Program-made: the position numbers and the translations under genes
Assembly (NCBI RefSeq): GCF_029784135.1
Contig: NC_073746.1
Span: forward strand, 244,996,307 to 245,060,306
DNA: 64,000 nucleotides
Reading direction: 5' to 3'
DNA from: Toxorhynchites rutilus septentrionalis
Taxonomy: Eukaryota; Arthropoda; Insecta; Diptera; Culicidae
Part shown: positions 11,107-23,059 of the stretch, piece by piece
How the letters are laid out: the number at the start of each line of letters is the position of its first letter
Position numbering within the stretch: position 1 is the first letter of the stretch
Notes under the pieces: model-generated
Databases searched by the model: none
What the model was told of the DNA's origin: nothing
The model's input: only the letters and a program-made list of their open reading frames with translations

Positions 11107-13384
11107 GGACAATAAGAAATAAGCAAAAGGAAATGCAATGGAAATTAAACCTCCACGAGGTTTGAATTAGCGAACGATGGTTAAAGGATACGAATAAAAC
11201 TATTAACACCGAATATTGGCCTAACCTAAAAATGATTCGAAAGCGATAATGAGAAATGGCAACACAAAGTGAAATTTACGAGCTGTAAAAACAAACAAAA
11301 CGGCGAAGGGAAAGTGAACATACCCTTCGATCTTCTAGTAGCATATAGAACTTACATTTCACGAGTTGTTTTTATACGTTCATCTATGCCCATAAATTGG
11401 CACTCTTAGTGATTCCAGCTCAAATTATGGGAAAGCTAAGAATATTGAAGACAAGGCAACATTTTGCGGGTGTTCGAAGTGCTATCACGTGTCACGAGCA
11501 CGACCGACAATAAATGGATGCAGTAGCAGTTTTCTTCCGTCTGCTTAAGTTTGTCGTTGGTGGAATAAATTGGATGCTGCAGATTGACTCATCCCATCCG
11601 TAGTGCGTGTGTGTGTTTTCGGAGCAGACTCTGTTTCATTTCTACGAAATGTCGCGACACACTTTTCTTCCTTTTACATTCCAACCGACATAAATCCCGT
11701 ATGACTAAGCGGCCCTTCATCAATTCCGTCGGTTCGCCATCCATATGAAAAGTAGAGAAGTAATATAGCATACCTACACCGGGACGGGTCTAATTTAGTG
11801 GAAATCATGAATCTGATCCAGACCAGAGAAATTCTTGTCGTGTACTCAGCGTTTTATTTATAGCTGGCATATTGGCAGAAATATTTGTGATGATATTCTT
11901 CAGATGTGTAAAAAGATAGTAACTGTAAATCAATTTTTCGAATACGACACGACAAAAACAAAAACAAATTGAATTACTTGTTCATCATTACCATCAGTAT
12001 AAGTATATAAGTATTAGTTTGCTATAGGCCTGTACAGTAAATATCATCATCTCCATACTATCGGTAATTAGTAAACACTACTTGATCGGATACATCGTAG
12101 GTGTTTTGTCAGCAACGATTAGAACCCCTCTGCGTTCGCAGTGTAGTAAAATGAACAGTTTGATTTGATTAACACGCCGGCGGTTGGAGTGTTTTACCCA
12201 GTTTCAACCGCGGTATTACTATTCGTCATATCGGTCTCCTCCATACACCGAAAGAAAGGAAAAGGCCAATGTTCTAGGAATGGGCAAATGAACGTCTTAT
12301 TGCGGTCAGCCACATAATTATTTATATTCAGTTAGGTTGTTGACCCAAATCACATATACAAATTGCCCTTCCTTCCTTTCATCGTTTGCTGATGTGTTTT
12401 CCTTTGCGTTCCGACCTGTGACCCGGGTCTCGCTTCTGCCGGTCGCATTTGCTCCCGATAACATCTTTATTTATCGAAGGGCCAGATGAGCGTGTCAAAA
12501 TCCCGCCGCAGTGAGAAAGTAGTAGTAGTGCAGGAAAATGAAAATAAGGGAGATATTTGAATTTTTGTCTCGATAACCCCAATTGAAACAGCTTCAGCTT
12601 GTTTCAAACTAAATATGTTACGGTGAAGATATGCGTAGATGTGCTGCTTTATTTGATTTATACGGAAATGTGGATCCGAATACGAAATCTATGGAAAACA
12701 GTACAATCTCCATGGATTTCTATTTTCAGTGTATGCTTAACGCAACCCTGATCTTTGAAGTAATTTCATTTGAGCATCAGGGCAATAAGAATTTTCTAGA
12801 ACATCTGAATTATATGACGAAGCATTGAACTTTATGTCCGCGAACCCTGTAAATCTGTTAGGGCAGGACATCGCTGAGGATATTGTATCGAAAACGTTAT
12901 ACTATCCAGAGTTTGGATTGATTTGGAAAATTTAGAACATCTAGTGTACATGACAATGGATTGTACGAAGTGTTCCTGAGCTCCACGAACGTTACGGATT
13001 TTAACTAGTCAATGAAATATATTCCATTAGTTCTGAAACAATTTAAAACAAAAACGTGTTTATTGTATTAGCCTTTATGGCGACTCTCTTTGAACTTTCA
13101 AGGATTATAATCATCTTTGTTTGATCATTCCTATATAAAATGCAATCGATGTGCACATAATCATTTTTCACTAATTATAAACGTTACATCCTTTAATCCC
13201 AATTAATTTGGTTGATTTTAGACAAGGCTCTGTCCCTAAAATTTCTACTAATTCAAGTTCTCTTGAAATATTAGTATCGAAATAATTCTAACAAAAGCAG
13301 AAGGGTCTGTGTCTAGAGGCACAGACGGAAACAAGACGTAGTACTTTGAGGACAAATGCTTTTGAATTGAGTTTTTGTAACTGT
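11107..13384. other. no gene seen
   Basis: Apparently single-copy, non-repetitive DNA. Short frames at 11589-11771 and 12379-12582 on the minus strand have no recognisable product. Stretches at about 11340-11780 and 12380-12560 are GC-richer than their surroundings and could include regulatory sequence, but nothing specific supports that. Confidence 0.35.
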
Positions 13385-13446
13385 CATTTGGAATATTGAA
13401 TGAGTTAAATTTACAGGTTAATTTAACTCATTCAATATTCCAAATG
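13385..13446. repeat. perfect 27-bp inverted repeat with 8-base loop
   Basis: Arms 13385-13411 and 13420-13446 are exact reverse complements. The left arm begins CATTTGGAATATTG and the right arm ends CAATATTCCAAATG; the loop is TACAGGTT. No transposase or target-site duplication was seen around it. It could be a compact foldback remnant, or if transcribed a small-RNA hairpin. Confidence 0.95.
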
Positions 13447-13782
13447 ATCGTTCTAAATCAATAATTAATGTTGTTGTCACATCCACGTTTTCTTATTAAG
13501 TGCATTAAGTGCATGAATATTTTTTTAATCTACCCTTTAAAATTATCTTTTACTATAAAATTCCTAGTACTTCTACCAAAACTCGTCATTAAAAATCAGA
13601 TTATTTTCAGACACAATTCTCGTTCAAGATTTTTCACCCACTTGCAAATAACATGTATCTCCGTTACATGGAATGAATGTTTGATACAGAAAATATGATA
13701 GAATGAAGACAGCCCTAAATCGGACAATTCCTTTCTAGAGTTTTGTTCTTATCAACACATTCGGTGATCCATTTTAATTTAT

Positions 13783-14285
13783 ATATATATATATAGATGA
13801 AAGACGATATAGGACTGTGTTTTGTCACATGTTTAAAAATCCATTTCCTCTTTCGAACGAAGATCAATTTCGTTAGCGCAAACATCAAATGGACTAATAA
13901 CGCTTGTGAATATGTAATTGTAGAACATATGCGAATTGAATTTTTCGAACTTTTCCATTTTTTTCAGAGTTTTTCGAAAATTTTCAATTGTCATGTTTGG
14001 TTGGAATATGTTTGGTTGAAATATGTGTATTATTTTTATGGCACCTCCTCTACATTCCAGAGGTAGAAGGGGTGTCATACCATCATAGAAACATTTCTCG
14101 TACCCAAAAACCTTCACCCTTAGAGAGGGGGGAGGGGTCTCAAACTATCACGAAAACCTTCCCCGGCCCCAAAAACCCCTACATACTAATTTTCATGTTG
14201 ATCGTTTCAGTAGTTTCCGAGCCCATAAGAATCAGACAGACATACAGACAGACAGACAGAACTCCATTTTTATATATATAGGTAG
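13783..14285 (+). mobile_element. non-autonomous retroposon-like repeat ending in (CAGA)n and TATATATATAG
   Basis: The segment is bounded by TATATATATATAG at about 13783 and TATATATATAGGTAGA at 14271-14286. Its right part has ATGTTGATCGTTTCAGTAG, TTTCCGAG, a run of CAGA units at 14215-14245 and a final CATTTTTATATATATAG. That combination is common at the 3' ends of RTE-like retroposons in insects. Internally it is AT-rich and non-coding. The family assignment is by resemblance only. Confidence 0.55.
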
Positions 14286-14646
14286 ATAAATGGGCGGGGA
14301 TGATTTGCAATATCTCCTCTCTCTACAGTGTCCGTACGAACGATAGCTGCATTTACATTTCGAGCGAGCGATTTACGTATACCTTATCCGCAGTGGCAGA
14401 TAAAAATTATAAGTTATATCTACACTTATTCCTCGGTATAGAAAGTCCGGGTAGGTAGGCACAGGAATGAACAGAACAAATTTATGGGAATATTTGTATG
14501 CTTCTATTTTTTGTTAATTTGAACTAGGAGTTTTCAAACATTAACCCGAGGAGCACTTTTTTTCTGTGGAGCTCTTGCAAGTGCTCCCACGTGAAAACCC
14601 ACAGTGGAATATTTTTTTAATGAATTTCACTAGGCATATTGAGATA

Positions 14647-15924
14647 AAGAGTGTGTCACATCAAATTGCATCACGGAAAAAACGCTGTAGAAATTTAATT
14701 TTTAGGAATTATATCTTCAGCTTTCGCTTATAATCAGATAAGAGTGTATAGATCACGTTGGCCATGCTTCACTGTCAATTTTTCGTAAATTTGGAAAAAT
14801 GTATTCGAACGAAAAAGAGCGTCGTGAATTAATCCTGTGCACTCATTTCGAGAATCCGGAGTTGTCACATCGGGACATCGGTAAGATGCTGGGAATCGTC
14901 CAATCCACGGTCAGCAGAGTACTAAAACGATACTTCGAGAACCTAACCATCGACCGGAAGGTGAAGAACGGCAAAAATGGATGCTCCGTCAGTGAAAAAG
15001 ATCACAAGCGCGTAGTTAAGCAGTTTAGACGTGATCCGCGATAATAAGCTGAATTTGTCAAGTTCATTCGTTCAGCGGACCAAGCAGCGGGAGGGCCTGC
15101 GTACATACAAGGTTCAGAAGGCTCCTAACCGCGACGAAAGGCAAAACATGATGGGGAAGACGCGAGCCCGGAAGCTGTACACCGAAATGCTGACGAAGCC
15201 GCATTGCCTGGTAATGGACGACGAAACCTACGTCAAAGCGGACTTTCGTCAGCTGCCGGGCCTGTTGTTCTTCTCCGCAGAGGACAAATTCAGCGTTCCG
15301 GAGGAGATTCGCAAGCAGAAACTATCCAAGTTTGCCAAAAAGTACATGGTGTGGCAAGCGATCTGCTCTTGCGGAAAGCGGAGCGCCCCCTTCGTGATGA
15401 CCGGCACGGTAAACGGGCAGGTTTACCTTAAGGAGTGCCTACAGAAGCGCTTACTACCACTATTGAAGCAGCACGAGGGCTCGACCATCTTCTGGCCGGA
15501 TCTCGCTTCGTGCCACTATTCAAAGGACGTGTTGGAGTGGTACGAAGCCAACGGGGTCACCTTCGTGCCAAAGGAAATGAACCCGCCCAACGCGCCGGAG
15601 CTTCGCCCAATAGAGAAATATTGGGCGATTATGAAGCAGGCCCTCCGGAAGAACCCAAAAGTTGTCAAATCGGAGGCGGACTTCAAGAGAAAATGGATTT
15701 CTGTTCAAAAAAAACTACAACCTGACGTTGTACAGAACCTTATGGACGAGGTAAAGAGGAAGGTGCGAGCATACGGGCTTGGGCTCGAAGTATGAATAAA
15801 AAGAAAATGCCAAAAGTTGTTTAATAGTTTTTATTTTACTGTCTAAAATTTTCAAAAGGATCGGTCTACTGGACGAATTTCTACAGCGTTTTTTCCGTGA
15901 TGCAATTTGATGTGACACACCCTT
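14647..15924 (+). mobile_element. Tc1/mariner-superfamily transposon, ITmD37E (DD37E) type
   Basis: Terminal inverted repeats of about 45 bp bound the element: the left end reads AAGAGTGTGTCACATC and the right end in reverse complement AAGGGTGTGTCACATC. They continue through AAATTGCATCACGG and AACGCTGTAGAAAT. The left flank is TA; the right flank reads TG, so the expected TA target duplication has decayed. The length of about 1.28 kb matches the ITmD37E group of mosquitoes. The single transposase gene inside is frameshifted. Confidence 0.93.
14799..15795 (+). pseudogene. DD37E transposase with one frameshift
   Basis: The N-terminal helix-turn-helix region (SHRDIGKMLGIVQSTVSRVL) starts at the ATG at 14799. 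The frame is lost near 15031-15044, where FRRDPR is followed by stops, and the downstream frame carries the rest to a TGA at 15793-15795. Catalytic parts are present: the first Asp in VMDDETYVKADF, the second in FWPDLASCHYSKD and the Glu in PELRPIEKYW. Exactly 37 residues separate the second Asp from the Glu, which is the defining DD37E spacing. The enzyme would cut and paste the element between TA sites in the nucleus. Only this one lesion is obvious, so the copy died recently. Confidence 0.92.
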
Positions 15925-16218
15925 TGGAAAATGTACCTTGTTCACTCGGGGTCATATGTTGTGTCACTGCGATGCGCAACCGAAATAGAGTTGTTCTCAG
16001 TTGTTAACGCAAAGTTTGTTTTAGTTTTCGTCGATAACTTCAAACATGTAATTTTCAGGATTTGTTGGATAGTTTTCATGATATTTTCCAGAAGAGTATC
16101 ATCGAAGAAATGCCTTTTTCGATGTAGATTCCGATTCCAATTGGTATGCAAATCATCATCATCCATTATCAAAGTTCTAAGTTAAAACTAGTTAATTCAA
16201 GTAACTTTATACAACAAG
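15925..16218. other. flank between two DD37E transposase sequences
   Basis: AT-rich non-coding sequence that includes TTGGTATGCAAATCAT at about 16141, a string also present at 34734-34749. No gene was seen. Confidence 0.4.
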
Positions 16219-16552
16219 GTTTTGACCAAGTACGAAGGATGTATGCAGATGGATGACGAAATGTAGCTAAAGATGGATTTTGGACAGCTCCCAGGCCTGA
16301 AATTCTATAAGACCACCGTTAGCAGAAACGGTCCCAACAAATTTGAGTTCTTTTTTCCTGATAAATCTTCCAAGAAGTTCTTGCTTTGGCAAGGAATTTG
16401 CAGATGTGGACAGAAAACCAAAGTTCTGGTCACAAACATGACAATGGACTCGAAAATGTATAGGAGAGAGTGCCTGCAGGAATGTCCGGTGAAGTTTTGG
16501 CCATATTTGGCAAGCTGGTACCACAGTCGAGAGGTGCTTCAGAATCACTAAA
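16219..16552 (+). pseudogene. decayed fragment of a second DD37E-like transposase
   Basis: Translation gives a remnant of the first catalytic block (MDDE, then a stop, then KMDFGQLPGLKF), followed by LLWQGICRCGQKTKVLVT and YRRECLQE, then a jump to FWPYLASWYHSREVLQ. These blocks align in order with the intact-looking element 400-1100 bp upstream but are clearly diverged, so this is an older relative rather than a duplicate. The segment before the FWP block is deleted and the catalytic Asp there is Tyr. It is non-functional. Confidence 0.8.
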
Positions 16553-16854
16553 AAACAAGTACGAAAATTCATCAAAACTGTAGAGCAATATTTTTTCCTG
16601 GAGGAACAACAAACTATCTATATTTTGATATAAAAACATTGTTTTTACTTTTAATCAAAAAATACAACTGGTTTGGAAGCCTCGGATCCTAATGAATCAA
16701 TCTTTAATCAACAGTATGAAGGGAAACATCATAAGATAGGTAGGCTTACTAACCTTACCCAAACAGCAACACAATAAAGTAACATAAGTTATGTTCCTGG
16801 GTTCTTTATTATGCTTCGTACAATTTTGAAAAATATATGTACGTTATATCGTTA

Positions 16855-17405
16855 TATCATACACGAAAATTACTTACACATATAAAATAGTGTACAGTGT
16901 TGTGGTCAGAAATATTGACAAATTTGTGAATTTTGTTGATCAAAACCCATTATTCTACATGTTTTTTTTTACAAGATTGAACTTAGAGACAAAGTGAACT
17001 AAAATTTAGTTCAGAATTCCTCTCAAACTGCACGTTATTTACTAATACTAACGCTAGGACCTTTATAGCATACCCAATAACTCTCTGAGTTAGTAGGTTT
17101 GAGTTCACGGTGGGTAGACAATAAACCGTTCGTTAATGGTGTAACATCTTTTTTGCACCAAAAATCAAGTTTTCGTTTCAGTTTATATGGACGTAAACAT
17201 TGGATTGTGTACGCGGGTAACGGGTAAGATTTATGTCAGGGGGAGTAGAAGTGTGGATTGAAGTCAGATTGAATGAAGAGGCAGATTTGTATTCAATCAC
17301 AGTCACGTCAATTAGAATAACCATTGACTAGAATAGTTCATCAGTCATCCTCGCACTCAACGCTCGTCAATTAATTTTCTAGTCAATTCAAATTATGTTG
17401 ACGGC
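16855..17405. mobile_element. partial copy of the 30.4-31.5 kb foldback element
   Basis: This matches positions 30955-31350 in order: TACACGAAAATTACT, CCTTTATAGCATAC, GGTTTGAGTTCACG, GGGTAGACAATAAAC, TTATATGGACGTAAA, AAGTGTGGATTGAAGT and then the start of the inverted arm (AATTTTCTAGTCAA). The left arm and the outer part of the right arm are missing, so it is a truncated and clearly more diverged copy. Confidence 0.8.
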
Positions 17406-20070
17406 GAATTAATTTTGGGCCCTGGTCCTACGTCAAAACCAATTTACAACGCATCAGATCATATGCGCTTATTTTCCGCAATACGACTAGCCTGTTTTTG
17501 ACATTTCACAAATTGCTGCTCAGTGTTCCGAAACGCGAGATGTAACGAACATCGCTGCATAAACCAAGGCCGAAATCCAACCAATATTCAATATTGGGGC
17601 CATTTACAGGACCAACTAATCTCAATCCAAATACTAATTCAGTTTCTTTACGACCAGTAAGAATAAAATTGTTCGATCCCTCATACAGAAATGTCGACAA
17701 ATACCAGCTTAATCCCACTCAAATTGTTTTGTTCGATTCCTAGCATTTCCCGTCGAACTGTCTAGTCATTTGCGTTCGATTCGTGAGGCAGTGTAGGAAA
17801 TATTTTGAATGACGCAATGGCAAACGTGCCGTTGTGATGTCCTGGAAGGATTATGATTTCACGATGAGATTTAAAAATATGTTTCGAGAGAGAACGCACG
17901 CGATGTATTGATTTCGTCGGAATCTGAAGGAAAGTTTCTGTCTTTTCCTGGCAGATTCCACGACATCAAGCTATCAACAGAATCCGATTCAATTATTCAG
18001 CAGCCCGTGCGGAGCTAATTGGATTCTGCTCCTGCTAAAAATAATCTCTGAAGCTGGGTGAATCAATTATTAACACAAATTTCCTCAAGGGTAGATTTAT
18101 ATTGGGGGTCGACAGCTTCCTTCGCGGGTAATAAAAAAAACGGAAAGTATTTTTGAGTATTTCTTGGCGCTCAGGTAAGTTTACTCGCTCCGTGTAAAAA
18201 ATATCTATATATTTTCGCTGTATCGGTTTGTTTTTATTTGCATAACCCTTTTTCTACCGTAAATAATAATCCCGTATGAAACATCTAGAATCCAGATAAT
18301 TAGAGGAAGTTCTAGAGAAAGCCATGTTTCGCCAGGGCATGAATATGAGGCAGTCTTTAAGTCAGCCATGATCCGGGCTATTCTTCACAAATTTTCACAC
18401 ATGGATTGGCAGAATTTATTTTGCATACTCTGGAGCCATATTTTCTAATTGCTAAAAGTAATAGATTCCAAAGCATCAACAATAAAGAAAAGAGTCACTG
18501 GCAGAGTATTTTACAGATTAGTTGCGCTACGTTCTGCTACAGGAACTTTAAGACCATCCATGTTTTCTGAGCATGCAAAAATTTTAATCTCGCATCACGT
18601 CAGATCGCACTGTTGCACAATCTGCTCGGTGACTTTTTTGAACCGGGGTTGTTTTTGTTTCCACCTTGTCCTCCCAACAAAATGAGAATAAGTGCATCCT
18701 TCCATTTAGACGATGGTGCTTTTCCGTGCACTCTCCGCATTGTTAAACCTGTGCTTTCGCCATTATTTGCAGGGCTTCTTTTCCTCCTGTTCAGGAAGTG
18801 CTGTGGAAATAATCGGTGTGGTGTGGGAAGTACTGCACTATTACTATTACTGATGAAAGTTTGCTCCTGTCGCGTATTTCCGCTTTGCACTGATGCGTTC
18901 TTACATTACCACGGTCCGGTATGTCGGTTTGTTCTTTCTTTGAATGTTAAATATTGAATGTTAAATATAACGAATGAAGTTTGATATTACACGTTTCATC
19001 TTTCCAACAATACATACAACACAGTATGGAGCCGAATGGTTATTGTCACTCCAAGGCACGTATACCATGAATCATTTGTGAAGTCTTTTATGTTAAGTTC
19101 CGTTTCCTCCTTATGAATATTTTATGGAGTTCTTGTTGGTTTCTCGTGAAAATTATATTTGATGATTTGAAGATTTGTACATCGCTGACCCTTTTTCTCA
19201 TCTGTCTGATAGCATTTGAGAATACATTTTGCATCCAAAATTCAGAAAAACGAAACATCTTTTGAGGCCATTCAAAAAAATTGTATGGAATTGTATATGG
19301 GACATGACCACATTTTCGACGTAGAACTACGGAATTATATTATGCAATCCACTTATTTATCACTTCGAATATTATTTAAGAATGCATCGAAGTTTTTGAA
19401 ATAACTTTTAAGTTATTTGGTTATTCAGTTATTTTTACTACTTCAGTAGTAAACATTTTCATTTAAAATTCGAACAATTTGACACTGGTAAACTGATAGA
19501 TAATAGTATGGATATTGCTATTATACGTCGACACTTTAAATGTATATATTAGATAGAGACATATTAGATATATAATATTTTGCATATTAAATATAGAAAA
19601 GTTATTTTTCACTCAAAATTTTCATCTTGAAAGACTGTTCATTCCACCTGAAAATTTATTATAGTCTTTGTCACTTTCCAAAATCGTGATATAAAGTTCA
19701 ATGTCGTCAACGCGAACTTACATTCTCGCACCAAAAACGAATATCTGCGCTCCGTCTGTGCTGCCGGTCCGTACTGAGAACCCACTATGTCTGATAATAT
19801 TAATATACTAGCTGACCTGGCAAACGTTATTCTGCCATATAAATTATTCCTCATGAATATGTTGGGTGGTCAATAAAACATAACTAATGTATTAAGTAAG
19901 TATGTTTGAATGTTTTAACGATCTATAAAATTAATCGAATGTGATTGATAAATAAGAACGAATGAAACGATTTGAACGTATGTTTATATGTTTCATTAAC
20001 CCATTTTGTGCCAAGCGTTCGAAAAATCGAACAGTAACTTCGATAATTTTTCATGCCTTTGGAAAGCAAC
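17406..20070. other. no gene seen; one dispersed repeat
   Basis: The stretch 17750-18130 is GC-richer and non-repetitive. Frames at 18600-18957 are open on both strands without any recognisable product. Positions 19291-19400 carry the dispersed repeat with GACGTAGAACTACG and ATATTATGCAATCCACTT that recurs at 33094-33210. Confidence 0.4.
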
Positions 20071-20081
20071 TTAATGATAAT

Positions 20082-20229
20082 TTTTTTTATCTGTATTATA
20101 GTGACTTTCAACACTTTTGGCTGACGAACCTTTTACTTCCATTTATGGAAGAATGTCGGGAGTGAGAATTGTACTCGTGACCTTCAGCGTGAGAGGTGTG
20201 GATGTTACCACTACGCCAGATCGCCTCCC
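20082..20229 (-). mobile_element. tRNA-derived SINE (tRNA-Glu-like head), copy 1
   Basis: In minus orientation it starts GGGAGGCGATCTGGCG, has an A box TGGCGTAGTGGT and a B box-like GAGTACAATTCT, and an anticodon-loop region CTCTCACGC that resembles tRNA-Glu. It ends in AATACAGATA plus an A run. Exact flanking duplications TTAATGATAAT lie at 20071-20081 and 20230-20240. A second copy lies at 39546-39710 on the plus strand. Confidence 0.93.
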
Positions 20230-20401
20230 TTAATGATAATGTTTTTGCATCAAAAGGTAGTTTAATTTATTAGGTACCACTTACCATTCATATCATTCAA
20301 TTTAATATAACTTTATTGGGGAATAAATTCGATTCAAAGCAAGCATGTGCTTGTTAGTCCCGGAATGTTAAATTAATGTATTTATAAATGCCACATATTA
20401 G

Positions 20402-20731
20402 CTAATTGATGTGACCTTCAGTTCGGATTATGTTTGTAATTGCAAGACAAAGTGTGGGCTTCGGAAAATGTTCCATTTTTTCAACGGGCATTCCCCAGAA
20501 AATGGAAGTTAGGAAAAAAATAAGTCTTGTACATTGGGGTTCAAATTCTGTCTTGTTGGTGGAAAATACGCCCTTGTCATTTTCAAGATGGACGGCTAAA
20601 TTTATAACTGCTGGGTCATATTCATGAATTGGGAAACCAACGATACGCCAGGCAACTTCAATGGAGTTGATACACCATTCTATTTGGAACCGAATTATTT
20701 CGTCATTGTCATTCAATGGGCCACGAACCAT
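20402..20731 (-). pseudogene. Helitron Rep/helicase fragment
   Basis: The minus strand encodes EVAWRIVGFPIHEYDPAV and INLAVHLENDKGV, which resembles the conserved helitron-encoded block (AAWRI, GFPIHE, PAV, LAVHLE). Sequence before and after is out of frame or unrecognised. Helitron termini (TC at one end, hairpin plus CTRR at the other) were not located. It is a small relic of a rolling-circle transposon with no function of its own. Confidence 0.7.
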
Positions 20732-21504
20732 GCTTGTGGTAACTGTATTGAACAGTCATTCGCATTTCGGAATCACGAAATTTCACGATTCGATCGAAAT
20801 CGATTTTCGCATTCCTAAATCCGTTCAACTCAAATTCAATAATTCTATGCAAATGTGGCAACCTCGCTATGTTACAAGGAAACGTCAAAGTGATTTATCC
20901 GTATTCGTGGAGCAATTTACTCTCTATCAGATTGGCAGATCCGGAAGCAATTTCGAATTGTTGAAATTTGAATGAAGATTATCACTCGATGTTGTTTAAA
21001 TGCATAGAAGACAGCCCTGATCCTAACTTAACTTTATTTCTATGAATTTTCTCATATTTGGTACAAGGAAATTTAGGTGAAACTTTATCCAAAATATAAA
21101 ATAATCATCTGACTTTATTTTCGTTCAAGATTTTTCTCCACTTGCACAGAAAGTGTTACGTTTTTTACATGGGACACATATTTGATATGTAGAACTAATT
21201 TTAGTTTAAAATTTTTGTTTTAAAAGTGTTTTTTTTCCACGCGAATATCTATTACTATTTTTGCTTCACAGAAATAGAAGACGGAACTCAAGTTGTCAAT
21301 GTCGAATTGCGTGGCATTGTTGTCACATTTGCACAGCTCAATTGGACTTGAGTCGAACGGATTGTAAAATACAAAATTGCAATTCGTTAGGGTAATTTTG
21401 ACTCGATCGATTTCCAGAATACGGGTGGGTAGTTGATCAGTGGACAGATCTGGAATTTTTGAGGAAATTAAACTATCGATTTCTTTTGTGGTTACCCAAA
21501 CTAA
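20732..21504. other. no gene seen
   Basis: Part of this may be further decayed Helitron sequence upstream of the fragment on the minus strand. A run at 21270-21430 is less AT-rich but has no recognisable product. Confidence 0.35.
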
Positions 21505-22366
21505 AAATATTGGAAAAAAATCCTAGAGGAAAATGGAAACAGAGAATTTAGAATGTAGTATCTGTTGAAAAAAGATCTCAAGAGCAAATTCATGACCCAT
21601 CGACTGAATTATTATTTTCCAGAACCACAATCAGGGAACGAGACTCTTGTCGTGTCGATCCTTCGTAGCGTTAAGTGCAGGGTTTTTAAGATTAAATGCT
21701 CACGCAAACACACTGCACTGTAACACTGCATTCCCTACTTCGTGACAATAACATTCGGCTACTCGTTCAGTCTGATCGGATGGTTTCTAGTGTCAAGATG
21801 TACAATTTACAAGAACGTATATTTTTAGTGAAATCGTATTACTCAAGCAACCGAAGCCTTAATGAAACTTTGTCCTCTTATGGTAAGAATTTCAATATTT
21901 CTCGTCGTCGATTACTTCCGCTGGGGTACGTGAAGGACCGTTGCTATGTTAATAAGCCACAAGATTTGAAGGAACTTAAAGAAGAAATAACTCGGATTTT
22001 CAACAGCATCGAAGTCGTAATGTGAGCGTTGTGTATGAACAATTTTGTTCACCGTTTAAAACGCGTTATCGAAAAAAGGTGTTGTCACATCGAAAATGTC
22101 CTAAAATAAGCTTTATTTTCGTGTTTTTTTTAAAATTAAAATCGGTTCACTTTTGTAGAAGTTATTAAAATTTGTTGCGTGAGCATTTGATTTGGAAGAC
22201 CCTGTATAATTTTTTCACGTCGTTCTCGGGGATGATAAGTTGCCTGTATTTATAACTGAATGTCTCAGTCGATGGGTCATGAATTTACTCTTGAGATCTT
22301 TTTTTTACAGATACTACATTCTAAATTCTCTGTTTCCATTTTTCTCTAGGATTTTTTTTTCCAATA
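21505..22366. repeat. inverted arms of about 110 bp enclosing a transposon relic
   Basis: The left arm 21505-21612 and right arm 22258-22366 are near-exact reverse complements. Shared strings include AATATTGGAAAAAAA, GAAACAGAGAATTTAG, AATGTAGTATCTG and CATGACCCATCGACTGA. The DDE relic at 21678-22204 sits in the loop with its own unrelated termini. The outer arms therefore belong to a separate foldback-type element, or to an inverted duplication. Confidence 0.9.
21678..22204 (+). mobile_element. Tc1/mariner-like deletion derivative (HTH plus DDE tail)
   Basis: The ends CAGGGTTTTTAAGATT... and, in reverse complement, CAGGGTCTTCCAAATC... both run into AAATGCTCACGCAA, giving TIRs of about 30 bp. 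The right flank is TA and the left flank TG. Inside, YNLQERIFLVKSYYSSN resembles the N-terminal helix-turn-helix of mariner-like transposases, and LGYVKDRCYVNKPQDL with LKELKEEI resembles the C-terminal end of DDE_3 transposases. The catalytic middle is deleted, so it could only move in trans. Confidence 0.85.
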
Positions 22367-23059
22367 TTTTGTACCATCAGAATGGATTTCAGAATGAAAT
22401 AAATCATTTTCGCTTATGTATTTCGCAACGGCTCTCATTTTTCTCGCCAGCATTCAAAGACACATGGCTCGACTGAGTGGAGGTTTCATTCTTTTGAAGA
22501 TGCCCAAACAAATAAACAAGAATGCAAAAATGAAATCAAGGTACATGTGACATGTTCCGTCGGGTGTTATCATGATCAGCTTTAGCTTTCAGACCCAAGT
22601 TTTTTATTTATATAAAAAAACCTATTCCACTTTTATCTCTTATCCATTTTTATCTCGAATTTCCGACTTTCACTATAAAATACTCCTAGCAGAAAGCTGC
22701 CAGCATAAAACCAATGTGTATGTGTGCTGATGAAAAAATACTAAAGACGTTCTAGTGGGGGTGAACATTGAAAATAATGTCTGAATAATTTGAAAAGAGA
22801 ATTCGTGAAGCCTATCTAAAGGCGGGCTTCGGCTGTAGAGGGTTTAATATAGTGTCATAGACTGGCCCAAAGAGGTAACCTATTTCGGTTTCATCTTACA
22901 CAGCAAGCCATTATTCAAACAATATACTCAGAAAATCGTGACTAAGTGCGATATAATAATCACATCATTGTGCCTATAAATCTCACTCACAAACAGTAAG
23001 TCATCTCTGTGTTTGAGTAACGAACTCGTTGTCTACAAATCATATGATCATACCGGTGA
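22367..23059. other. no gene seen
   Basis: AT-rich DNA before the LINE remnant. No termini or product recognised. A 5'-truncation point of the LINE lies somewhere near 23040. Confidence 0.35.

Noticed and set aside
9805..11209. Three overlapping minus-strand open frames of 430-460 codons
   Set aside because: They are the translation of the GGAAATA array; every frame stays open because the heptamer has no stop on that strand.
18600..18957. Overlapping open frames on both strands (about 100 codons)
   Set aside because: No domain, no start context and no splice support; composition explains the open frames.
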